This document shows positions 1 to 4,877 of a stretch of DNA of 8,336 nt, piece after piece. The position numbers were made by a program, and so were the translations under genes. Source of the DNA: Haloferacaceae archaeon. GTDB taxonomy: Archaea > Halobacteriota > Halobacteria > Halobacteriales > Haloferacaceae. Under the pieces are notes generated by a model. It ran no database searches, had not been told where the DNA came from, and saw nothing but the letters and a program-made list of their open reading frames with translations. The stretch's first letter is position 1. The number at the start of each line of letters is the position of its first letter. Where the stretch lies: NCBI GenBank assembly GCA_018609965.1, contig JAHENP010000084.1, positions 1 through 8,336 on the forward strand. The letters run 5' to 3'.

Positions 1-1
1 A

Positions 2-148
2 GTTCACACGACTAGACTGAGGCGGTTCAGCCGCCCAACGAAACGGATAATATCGGATTCAGCCCAAGCTACGTTCGAAAGAACCCCTTTCGAACCGCTG
101 GCAGTGGGTTCCGGGCAGAAAGTAACTCTGAATCCCAGTATGGGATAG
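2..148 (+). pseudogene. possible C-terminal tail of TnpB (IS605 OrfB), partial at the window edge
   Basis: An open frame enters at the left edge and runs 48 codons to a TAG at 146-148, ending in QKVTLNPSMG. Its position directly before the putative right end is where the variable C-terminal extension of a haloarchaeal TnpB would lie. The diagnostic TnpB parts (zinc-finger CxxC pairs, the DLNAA-like RuvC motif) are not present, so only the tail could be here. The piece is basic rather than acidic. It may be merely an open stretch through the structured RNA region, and bases upstream of the window are needed to decide. Confidence 0.25.
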
Positions 149-270
149 GAGTAACGGCGGCTTGGCCCTGCCAGGAGTCCGGTCATGTCGACCAGGCTGC
201 GAACCTGAAACTCCCACCCAAGCGGTTTGGTGCCGTGGGAATCCCACCCGACGGGGTGGGAGGAGGTCAA
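65..270 (+). ncRNA. candidate omega-RNA / sense-overlapping RNA of the IS1341-type element
   Basis: Seen: successive foldable pieces, namely a perfect 9-bp hairpin (73-95), CCCA/TGGG around 134-144, a CTCCCACCC segment (211-219) that can pair with GGGTGGGAG at 254-262, and a competing local stem TCCCACCC/GGGTGGGA (242-249/254-261). Known: TnpB proteins use an RNA derived from the 3' end of their element, with the guide lying just past the right end, and haloarchaeal IS1341-type genes make sense-overlapping transcripts. Inferred: this segment is the scaffold and the guide would begin at 271. The 5' limit is a guess and no promoter is assigned. Confidence 0.4.
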
Positions 271-659
271 ACGGTCTCTCCCTGTTTCTGAACCGGCGAA
301 CACAGCTCTCGCCGGTGTACTGCTTGAGACTGCTACACAACACGGTAACTGACGGATCGAAACTGCCTGTCGTCCCCGGTTGACGTACTCAAACTGAACT
401 GTCGTTCGTGTGAAAGTGATGACTCGCTCCGCCGGTCCCACGGCCGACCTGAGCGTGGACGGTCACCGTTGAAGCGTGTTCCTTTTTTATCTGACTGCCC
501 GTGATATCTCCGACTCCTCAACTGACGGTGTGGGTTCCGATTACAGTGGAAACCCTGACACCCCGAGCGACTCGACACTGTGTTCGTCGTCATGTTTCTA
601 TCGGAAGTAGTTTGAAAATTGGCAAAAGAATAATAAGAAAGTAGAAGAGAAAGCAATGT
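271..659. other. intergenic stretch between IS remnant and first small peptide gene
   Basis: No convincing gene. It holds a clean hairpin at 292-316 (ACCGGCGA/TCGCCGGT, 9-base loop), 22 bases after the putative IS right end. A T-run lies at 483-488. A 44-codon open frame from GTG 476 to TAG 608-610 ends in a cysteine-containing tail (CSSSCFYRK), but it lacks the conserved leader of the peptide family. From about 588 the sequence becomes strongly A-rich, leading into the promoter of the gene at 660. Confidence 0.5.
626..640 (+). promoter_or_regulatory. TATA-like box for peptide gene 1
   Basis: AATAATAAG inside an A-rich tract, centred about 27 bases before the ATG at 660. This spacing places transcription start at or within a few bases of the start codon, the usual leaderless haloarchaeal layout. 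There is no good Shine-Dalgarno sequence. Confidence 0.5.
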
Positions 660-803
660 ATGTCAGTCGATTGTATGACACCAGGGACCACGTACGGGAA
701 CGAAAAGACGGCGACGGCCTTTGACAAGGCGTTTGAGACGGACGACGGGGTCGGCGAGTTTGAGGCGTACCCGAAGACGTTCCTCTGCACCTGGTGGTGT
801 TGA
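660..803 (+). CDS. small RiPP-like precursor peptide, paralogue 1 (47 aa)
   Basis: Not a family I can name. The peptide begins MSV and carries G9-T10, Y12-G13, E15, T19, F21-D22, F25, E26 and D28, which match peptides 2 and 3 in this window residue for residue with no gap. The tail diverges and ends YPKTFLCTWWC, with two cysteines and two tryptophans in the last five residues. The ATG at 660 was chosen because it aligns with the starts of the other two and sits about 27 bases after a TATA-like box. The internal ATG at 675 would cut the aligned leader. The acidic N-terminal part and short Cys/Trp-rich end fit a leader-core precursor that is modified and trimmed, which is inference. There is no signal peptide or membrane segment. 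A weak GGAGA/TCTCT stem follows the stop. Alternative: an unprocessed regulatory or defence microprotein. Confidence 0.7.
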   Translation: MSVDCMTPGTTYGNEKTATAFDKAFETDDGVGEFEAYPKTFLCTWWC

Positions 804-1267
804 ACGGGGAGACCGTCTCTGTGCAGTGCAGGTCAGGTCGGAGTGGGTGATACCGTCGCAGTCCGCAACTTCTGGACCTGTTGTCCGCCTCACCCGATGA
901 GGTTCCGTTTTCGGCTAGGTGTCCTGCCACGAACAACAGTTCACGCAATCTCGAGGCAGTGACGGCTCAGTTGGGCCTCGCTTCCCTCAGTATCCCTCTG
1001 TCGACGTGTTCGTCTCTGTTCGTGTCTGCGGTGGAACCCCACAGTCCGTCGTCGACCTGTCGCCGAACGCTGCGACGGTCCTACCCGTGCCGAACGGTCG
1101 GCAATCCCCGACACCGCATCGACGGAGCCTCGGAAAAAGAGTGTCCGAGACGGACGACAGATGTGACTTCAGTTCGGTCGCCGAGATGGTTTCTACTGTC
1201 GACGGTGTGTTCAGGTGACAACGTACAATCAAAAAATATAAGTAGCTGTTCCACATCTCTCTGCGTG
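804..1267. other. long spacer between peptide genes 1 and 2
   Basis: About 460 bases without a supportable gene. The frame used by peptide 2 stays open upstream to 881, and another plus frame is open from GTG 919 to 1218. Both translations are Ser/Arg-rich, neither matches peptides 1 or 3, and neither has promoter or ribosome-binding support. Immediately after gene 1 is a short imperfect stem (GGAGA CCG TCTCT, 808-820). A decayed gene cannot be excluded. The last 40 bases are the A/T-rich promoter of gene 2. Confidence 0.45.
1231..1242 (+). promoter_or_regulatory. TATA-like box for peptide gene 2
   Basis: AAAAAATATAAG, centred about 31 bases before the ATG at 1268 and about 28 before the adjoining GTG. 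It shares the ATAAG end with the box of gene 1. It stands out as an A/T island in GC-rich surroundings and predicts a near-leaderless transcript. Confidence 0.55.
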
Positions 1268-1414
1268 ATGTCGGCAAGCAACACAGCGCCCGGAACGGCG
1301 TACGGTACGGAGACAACGAAAACGGTGTTCGATGACAAGTTCGACAGAGACATAGACTACGAGCCGATCTGTCCGAAGACGGAGTTCTGCGGCGCCTACT
1401 TCGACTGCTTCTGA
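1268..1414 (+). CDS. small RiPP-like precursor peptide, paralogue 2 (48 aa)
   Basis: Paralogue of the genes at 660 and 1569, function unknown. Residues 1-28 share M1-S2, G9-T10, Y12-G13, E15, T19, F21-D22, F25-D26 and D28 with the others without a gap. The region after residue 28 is two residues shorter than in peptide 1 and leads into CPKTEFCGAYFDCF, with three cysteines (C35, C41, C47) and three aromatic residues in the last 14 (four counting F48). The P-K-T triplet is shared with peptide 1. The start is ATG 1268, preceded by an in-frame GTG at 1265. The frame is open far upstream to 881, but that extension has no counterpart in the other two. A GGGAGT/ACTCCC hairpin begins 16 bases after the stop. 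A leader-core precursor is inferred; spacing of the cysteines would permit thioether, disulfide or metal chemistry, none of it shown. Confidence 0.7.
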   Translation: MSASNTAPGTAYGTETTKTVFDDKFDRDIDYEPICPKTEFCGAYFDCF

Positions 1415-1430
1415 CCGCCGGCCGGGTCGT

Positions 1431-1445
1431 GGGAGTGAGACTCCC
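1431..1445 (+). terminator. hairpin after peptide gene 2
   Basis: Perfect GGGAGT-GAG-ACTCCC stem-loop beginning 16 bases after the stop. There is no T-tract, so it may stabilise or process the 3' end rather than terminate. A comparable hairpin follows gene 3. Confidence 0.35.
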
Positions 1446-1504
1446 CGCCCCGTCTGCGAGTCGGCGACGAGTGAGACGCGAGCGGCTACGCTCCGGTACG
1501 ACGC

Positions 1505-1518
1505 ACTGACATGTCAGT
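1505..1518. promoter_or_regulatory. 14-bp perfect palindrome upstream of peptide gene 3
   Basis: ACTGACATGTCAGT equals its own reverse complement. It ends 15 bases before the TTTAAA box and 50 bases before the ATG at 1569. This is a position where a dimeric archaeal regulator could act near the BRE/TATA region. The protein that binds is unknown. I did not find the same palindrome before genes 1 and 2. Confidence 0.35.
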
Positions 1519-1530
1519 AAGTCTTATATG

Positions 1531-1550
1531 AGTTTAAATTTTTATTAAAT
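1531..1550 (+). promoter_or_regulatory. TATA-like box for peptide gene 3
   Basis: TTTAAA at 1533-1538 lies about 30 bases before the double ATG (1566/1569), within a long A/T tract that also holds TTTATTAAAT at 1541-1550. Either could serve as the box. Both give a short or absent leader. Confidence 0.5.
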
Positions 1551-1568
1551 AAAAGCTGTACGGCTATG

Positions 1569-1718
1569 ATGTCAGTTGCTGACACTACCGCTGGAACGAC
1601 GTACGGGAGTGAGGAACTGAGGACAGGGTTCGACGACTCGTTCGACACGGACGACACAGAACAGGAGACCGTCGTCTCCCCGACAAAGTACGGTCCGTAC
1701 CCCACCCGCATATTCTGA
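1569..1718 (+). CDS. small RiPP-like precursor peptide, paralogue 3 (49 aa, cysteine-free tail)
   Basis: Third member of the family. It begins MSV and has G9-T10-T11-Y12-G13, E15, T19, F21-D22, F25-D26 and D28 in register with the other two. After an acidic TDDTEQE stretch it ends SPTKYGPYPTRIF. This tail keeps a proline at the same place (P38) and a Thr/Lys pair but has no cysteine, so any modification shared by the family cannot depend on cysteine alone. The ATG at 1569 aligns with the MS starts of peptides 1 and 2; an adjoining in-frame ATG at 1566 would add one Met. It converges on the deoxyribonuclease IV gene with 84 bases between the two stop codons. Function unknown; leader-core precursor is inferred. 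Confidence 0.68.
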   Translation: MSVADTTAGTTYGSEELRTGFDDSFDTDDTEQETVVSPTKYGPYPTRIF

Positions 1719-1734
1719 ATCGACGCTCAGTGAG

Positions 1735-1751
1735 CGGGGACACAGTCCCCG
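1735..1751. terminator. hairpin between convergent peptide gene 3 and nfo
   Basis: Perfect CGGGGAC-ACA-GTCCCCG stem, beginning 17 bases after the stop of peptide 3 and 52 bases beyond the stop of the minus-strand nfo gene. Its GGGGAC/GTCCCC core resembles the hairpin after peptide gene 2. There is no T-tract on either side. Confidence 0.35.
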
Positions 1752-1802
1752 TCTGCCGAACGAACTACTGTGTAGCTGCGTACCGAGAGTGTCCGGGAGG
1801 AG

Positions 1803-2636
1803 TCACGCCCGCAGTTCTCGGACCCGTTCCACGTTCCATGAGAAGCTCTTGCCGTCCTCGGTGGGTGTCTCTAACACGAACGGCAGTTCGCGCAGGTCGG
1901 GATGGTTGAGTATCCGTTCCATCCCGGCTTCGCCGATCAATCCCTCGCCGATGTGGGCGTGTTCGTCCTTGTTCGTCCCGCAGTCGTGTTTCGAGTCGTT
2001 AAGATGGAGACACGCTAAGTGTTCTAACCCGACCACGTCGTCGAACGCGGCGACAGTCTCATTGACGCCGGCGGCTGTCGAGAGATCGTAGCCGGCGGCG
2101 AACGTGTGGGCAGTGTCGAGACAGAACCCGATGTCGAGGCTCGTCCGTTCGCGGACGGTCGCGAGGTGGTCGAACTGGTCGCCCAACTTCGTTCCCGAGC
2201 CGGCGTCGGACTCGACGAGCACCGTCACCCCCTCGGGCACGTCCAGTTCGTCGAGCGCGCTCGCGGCGTTCGTCAACCCCTGGTCGACGCCGGCGCCGGT
2301 GTGGGCACCGAGGTGGACGTTGACGTAGTCGACACCCAGCTTGGCGGCGGCGTCGACCTCCTTCTGCATCGAGTCGATGCTCTTCGCTCGGAGGTCGTCT
2401 TTCGGCGTGCAGAGGTTGACCAGATACGACGAGTGGATCACCCACGGCCCGATCTCGTTGTCCGCGCTGGCCGTCCGGAACCGCTCGGCCTCGTCGTCGT
2501 CGATGTTGGGGTCCTGCCACACCTGCGGGCTGTGGCTGAAGATCTGCCCGCAGCTGCCGTCGATCTCGACCTGTTCGTCAACCGCGTTGTCCGCGCCGCC
2601 CGCAATCGACGTGTGTGCGCCGACGTTGACTGCCAT
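1803..2636 (-). CDS. nfo: deoxyribonuclease IV (AP endonuclease, Nfo family)
   Basis: Cleaves DNA 5' to abasic sites and trims damaged 3' ends in base excision repair, in the cytoplasm; metal-dependent TIM barrel. The 277-residue product is normal length. All nine metal ligands known from E. coli endonuclease IV have counterparts: H68 (IHSSY), H108 (VHLGAH), E142 (VESDAG), D174 and H177 ([13 protein letters not shown]), H211 (LHLNDSK), D224 and H226 (DEHAHIGEG), E256 (FVLETP). The ESDAG form replaces the bacterial ENTAG. The start is the ATG at 2636, giving [10 protein letters not shown] as expected; an upstream in-frame ATG at 2741 adds 35 residues that do not look like the family. A weak TTTGAG box about 26 bases upstream fits a leaderless transcript. 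Divergent from the amphi-Trp gene. Confidence 0.95.
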   Translation of the reverse strand: MAVNVGAHTSIAGGADNAVDEQVEIDGSCGQIFSHSPQVWQDPNIDDDEAERFRTASADNEIGPWVIHSSYLVNLCTPKDDLRAKSIDSMQKEVDAAAKLGVDYVNVHLGAHTGAGVDQGLTNAASALDELDVPEGVTVLVESDAGSGTKLGDQFDHLATVRERTSLDIGFCLDTAHTFAAGYDLSTAAGVNETVAAFDDVVGLEHLACLHLNDSKHDCGTNKDEHAHIGEGLIGEAGMERILNHPDLRELPFVLETPTEDGKSFSWNVERVRELRA

Positions 2637-2657
2637 GTGTCCGGTTGGGACGGCCGG

Positions 2658-2664
2658 CTCAAAG
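2658..2664 (-). promoter_or_regulatory. weak TATA-like box for nfo
   Basis: CTTTGAG on the minus strand, centred about 25-26 bases before the ATG at 2636. This is the only A/T-richer patch in the right place. It is weak, and depends on the leaderless assumption. Confidence 0.25.
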
Positions 2665-2753
2665 CCGCGTCGGTGTCGACTGTGGGGTGTCGACGGCGAT
2701 CCGGGACCGGTCTGTGCGATCAGTTCATGACTGTTGGCCACGTACCCAGGTGT

Positions 2754-3029
2754 GTGCCAGAAGAACTCCTGTTCGAGACAGAGGCTGACCGGTCGCGTGC
2801 GGACGTGGCGAGCCTGCTCCGAACCGTCGCGGACAACCTCGACGACGGCGAGCCGATCACACTGCAGGCCGGTGACGACAGCGTGACCGTCTCACCCCCG
2901 GCGCGACCAACCTTCGAGGTCGCCGTCGAACGCGAGGGACCGGAAGGCGGGCCGACGGAGCTGAGTATCGAGTTCGAACTGGAGTGGCCCGAGGACGGCA
3001 AGGGTGGCGGGGAACTCAGCGTAGAGTAG
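2754..3029 (+). CDS. amphi-Trp domain-containing protein
   Basis: Small acidic protein (91 residues), one amphi-Trp domain; the molecular role of the family is not established. Seen: PEELLFETE at the N terminus, a helical stretch (about 12-28), and alternating beta segments ending in [13 protein letters not shown]. Its tryptophan is the only one in the protein and lies in an amphipathic strand near the C terminus, the feature for which the family is named. The tail is Gly/Glu-rich. The start is taken as GTG 2754, so that the protein begins (M)PEELLFE like relatives. An in-frame ATG at 2727 would add nine residues without family support. It is divergent from nfo, with 117 bases between start codons. 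Confidence 0.8.
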   Translation: MPEELLFETEADRSRADVASLLRTVADNLDDGEPITLQAGDDSVTVSPPARPTFEVAVEREGPEGGPTELSIEFELEWPEDGKGGGELSVE

Positions 3030-3032
3030 CGC

Positions 3033-3107
3033 TCACCGATCCGGCTCGTTCGGGCCTGCCTGGACCCAGTCGTCGTGGGCGCCCGTCTGTCGTACCACTG
3101 ACCACAT
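3033..3107 (-). pseudogene. small remnant resembling the end of the lipoate ligase gene
   Basis: Minus-strand frame from ATG 3107 to TGA 3033-3035, 24 codons, containing GAHDDWVQAGP. The ligase gene at 3490-4347 ends in YAHDDWVRADP. At DNA level, 3051-3081 matches 3508-3538 at 27 of 31 bases. Both copies are in the same orientation and both are close to a stop codon. Inferred: a leftover 3' end of a duplicated or displaced ligase gene. It is too short to be a functional gene on present evidence, and could be a short coincidental repeat. Confidence 0.3.
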
Positions 3108-3129
3108 CACCGGATCACTCGTTCCCGAT

Positions 3130-3297
3130 TCAGCGTTGCCAGAGATAATCGACGGACAACAAGACGAGTGATCCGACGGTCACCGCCAGTCGCAGTTCCC
3201 AGTATGCACCAGTCTCGCCGAGTGAGCGCGCACCGATCATCACGACGAGCGTGACGAGACAGATACCGACCAGTGCGAACTGAGCGCGTCGTTTCAT
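3130..3297 (-). CDS. small two-helix membrane protein, function unknown
   Basis: Not recognised. The 55-residue product begins MKRRAQFALVG, a basic N terminus followed by a hydrophobic helix (about 6-24), a short polar turn (ARSLGETGAYWE) and a second helix (about 35-51), ending DYLWQR. This predicts a two-pass membrane protein with both ends inside by the positive-inside rule. The start ATG 3297 was chosen over an ATG at 3321 because the extra eight residues (MSRHTSNS) are polar and lack support. It lies downstream of the lipoate ligase on the same strand, 192 bases away, so it may or may not share its transcript. Confidence 0.55.
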   Translation of the reverse strand: MKRRAQFALVGICLVTLVVMIGARSLGETGAYWELRLAVTVGSLVLLSVDYLWQR

Positions 3298-3489
3298 ACT
3301 GTTGCTCGTGTGTCTCGACAACGGAACCGACCTGTCAAGTAACTGCTCGTCTCGTTACTCGCAGGGACAGTGTCTGGCGACTGGTGGAACACGACGACCT
3401 GTGTGCCGTCACTGCCCCGGAACGACACGCTCTCGTCGAGCCCGAACTGGGTGATCTCGTCGAGCGGGCTCGGGGGCTCTCCCGAGTCG
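3294..3489 (-). pseudogene. open acidic frame after the lipoate ligase, possible gene remnant
   Basis: Directly past the ligase stop, a different minus-strand frame reads as an acidic, C/G-ending, protein-like sequence with segments such as SPLDEITQFGLDESVSF and GTQVVVFHQSPDTVP, running to TGA 3294-3296. It has no plausible start: the frame is open back into the ligase gene, where it turns Arg-rich, and the first ATG (3656) lies well inside that gene. The overlapping plus-strand frame is less acidic and less halophile-like. It may be the 3' part of a broken gene, or an older, longer ligase C terminus shifted by an indel. No family recognised. Confidence 0.25.
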
Positions 3490-4347
3490 TCACTCGCGTA
3501 GCTCTCGCGGGTCTGCCCGCACCCAGTCGTCGTGTGCGTACTTCGCCTCGACCAACTCGGCGGCCCGGTCGAGTTCCGCGTCCGTCCAGTCGCCTTCGGA
3601 CGCGTCGCCGGCCCAACCGGCCAGCGTCTCCTGCAGGGTCTCGACGGCTGTCTCACGGTCGGCGTCGGTCAGCTCGGCGAGTCCAGTGACGCGGTCACGG
3701 AACGTCTCGGGCGTTGTCTCCGGGGCGGCGAAACAGTCGAGGTGTGCCTCGGCGTCGACCGCGAAGGAGATCGAGCCGTGTTGGACCACCGCCTCGCGTT
3801 GGCGGTGTTGGGCGTTGCCGGCCAGCTTCCCTCCGTCGCCGCCGTCACTCACCACGTCGTGTGCGGGGTTCAGTCCGCGGAGATAACAGGCGGGCTGGTG
3901 GATCGACGGCCGCTCGCTCGCGACGTAGTCGGCGTCCGCGCCGAGCGCCCGCAGTGCCGCCACCACCGGCTCACACAACAGGTGGTACGACTCCATCAGA
4001 TCACCCGGGAGTTCGTCGGCGGGCGCGATCACCGAGTAGGAGATGTCGCCGTAGGAGTCGTGGTAGATTCCGCCCCCGCCGGTCGGTCGTCTGGTCACGT
4101 CGACGCCGGCCGCCCGGCAGGCGTCCCAGTCGACGGTCTCTGGCGCCTGGTGGCGCCCCAAGGAGAGACACGACGGCGCCCACCGGTAGAGCCTGACCGT
4201 GCGCGGCCCGCCTGCGGCCGCGGTCTCGGCGGCGACCTCGTCAAACGCCATCTGCGCGGGGCCGCCGCGTGCCTCCTCGGTGATCAGTCGCCACTCACGG
4301 TCTGCGAGCGGTCCGGCGTCCGTCTGCCCGGCGGCTGTGTCGGTCAC
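3490..4347 (-). CDS. lipoate/octanoate-protein ligase family protein (LplA/LipM-like)
   Basis: Belongs to the biotin/lipoate A/B ligase family, which attaches lipoate or octanoate to the lysine of lipoyl domains (2-oxoacid dehydrogenase complexes, glycine cleavage H protein). The 285-residue product shows LYRWAPSCLSLGRHQ (53-67), the ligand-loop motif RRPTGGGGIYHD (86-97; commonly RRxSGGGxVYHD), KLAGNAQHRQ with the conserved lysine K174, and HGSI (190-193). A C-terminal helical extension (about 210-278) ends YAHDDWVRADP. Whether it uses ATP and free lipoate (LplA) or octanoyl-ACP (LipM) cannot be told; as archaea lack typical ACP-based fatty acid synthesis, ligase is more likely. The start is GTG 4347, the only good start between the upstream stop and the conserved core. 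No clear ribosome binding site. It follows a membrane protein gene after 28 bases, suggesting co-transcription. Confidence 0.85.
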   Translation of the reverse strand: MTDTAAGQTDAGPLADREWRLITEEARGGPAQMAFDEVAAETAAAGGPRTVRLYRWAPSCLSLGRHQAPETVDWDACRAAGVDVTRRPTGGGGIYHDSYGDISYSVIAPADELPGDLMESYHLLCEPVVAALRALGADADYVASERPSIHQPACYLRGLNPAHDVVSDGGDGGKLAGNAQHRQREAVVQHGSISFAVDAEAHLDCFAAPETTPETFRDRVTGLAELTDADRETAVETLQETLAGWAGDASEGDWTDAELDRAAELVEAKYAHDDWVRADPRELRE

Positions 4348-4375
4348 GCTGCAGGCTCGGACGCCGTCACACAAG

Positions 4376-4759
4376 TCAACTACGGGCCGCGTCCGGCCCG
4401 GTCCGCTCCTCGTCGTAACCGACCCGCCGAGTCGACCACACGTAGATCCCGCCGAGGAACAGGACGAACCCGACCGCCGTCGGCAGCGTTCCGAGAGACG
4501 CACTCACGTCGACCGCGGCCACCTGTTCCACGACCCCGCTCCCGACAGCGAGACAGAACAACGCGACGAACACGACACTCGTTGTGAGGTTCAGGGCGTC
4601 GACACGGCCCCGTCTGAGAGCGGACACTCCGAGTGCTCCGACGGCGACGGCCGCGGCACGCGACAGACCGGAGCCGGGATCTCCCGGCATGAAGACGGTG
4701 CTGACGAGCCACAACAGCGTGACACACAGGAGTGTCTCGAACAGTCGTGCCGTTCTCAC
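4376..4759 (-). CDS. small membrane protein, function unknown
   Basis: A 127-residue protein not assigned to a family. Hydrophobic segments lie at about 6-24, 33-48, 57-76 and 92-109, predicting four helices, with a polar acidic tail (YDEERTGPDAARS). The start is GTG 4759 because GGAGG at 4765-4769 precedes it with a five-base spacer, a strong ribosome binding site, and because the frame upstream is Arg/Ser-rich antisense-like sequence. It sits between the histidine kinase (118 bases upstream) and the lipoate ligase (28 bases downstream), all on the minus strand. A shared transcript is likely with the ligase, but no functional link is visible. Confidence 0.7.
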   Translation of the reverse strand: MRTARLFETLLCVTLLWLVSTVFMPGDPGSGLSRAAAVAVGALGVSALRRGRVDALNLTTSVVFVALFCLAVGSGVVEQVAAVDVSASLGTLPTAVGFVLFLGGIYVWSTRRVGYDEERTGPDAARS

Positions 4760-4764
4760 GACTC

Positions 4765-4769
4765 CCTCC
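4765..4769 (-). promoter_or_regulatory. ribosome binding site that fixes the GTG start at 4759
   Basis: GGAGG on the minus strand with a five-base spacer to GTG. Useful because the gene has no ATG in a suitable place, and because it implies an mRNA with a 5' leader, consistent with an internal position in a transcription unit. Confidence 0.6.
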
Positions 4770-4877
4770 GCTGGTGTCGGTCGTCCGTCTTTCGCCCGCC
4801 TGATCGGATCACGCGGGCCGATCCGGTCGCTATCAGATTCACCCTGTCGGTGAGAGTCGCCGGCCTGTCGGTGCGGC

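Larger units (their letters stand above)
1..270 (+). mobile_element. 3' remnant of an IS200/IS605 (IS1341-type, tnpB-only) element
   Basis: Seen: a GTTCGAAAG/CTTTCGAAC hairpin (73-81/87-95), then a right-hand segment with CTCCCACCC at 211-219, CCCACCC/GGGTGGG at 243-249/254-260, and the closing string GTGGGAGGAGGTCAA ending at 270. From memory of the family, haloarchaeal IS1341-type elements end in a G-rich arm of this kind followed by GTCAA, just downstream of tnpB. Inferred: the window opens inside the tail of such an element and 270/271 is its right boundary. No left end, no TnpA and no catalytic TnpB region are visible, so it is either cut by the window edge or a decayed remnant. Confidence 0.5.

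Noticed and set aside
660..803. Peptide 1 as a lasso or classical lanthipeptide precursor
   Set aside because: The Cys/Thr tail could suit several chemistries, but no lasso-type leader motif or any cyclase, synthetase or protease gene is in the window, so no specific class can be assigned.
919..1218. A 99-codon plus-strand frame between peptide genes 1 and 2
   Set aside because: Low-information composition, no promoter or ribosome binding site, no recognisable motif; other frames in the stretch are similarly open.
881..1267. Long N-terminal extension of peptide 2, open upstream to 881
   Set aside because: It is Ser/Arg-rich, has no counterpart in peptides 1 and 3, and would place the TATA-like box at 1231-1242 inside the gene.
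590..1711. Minus-strand ORFs opposite each peptide gene (590-790, 1081-1353, 1514-1711), which also look alike (PYVVPG-type segments)
   Set aside because: Their similarity is the mirror image of the sense conservation. Their start codons do not align with one another, while the sense ORFs share aligned ATGs, TATA-like boxes at about -27 to -31 and downstream hairpins.
2106..2753. N-terminal extension of the amphi-Trp ORF back to 2106
   Set aside because: It is the antisense of nfo. The family start (M)PEELLFE begins at GTG 2754.
3532..4587. Long plus-strand ORF (351 codons) opposite the lipoate ligase
   Set aside because: Its Arg/Val-rich translation is the usual shadow of a GC-rich gene; the minus frame carries all ligase motifs.
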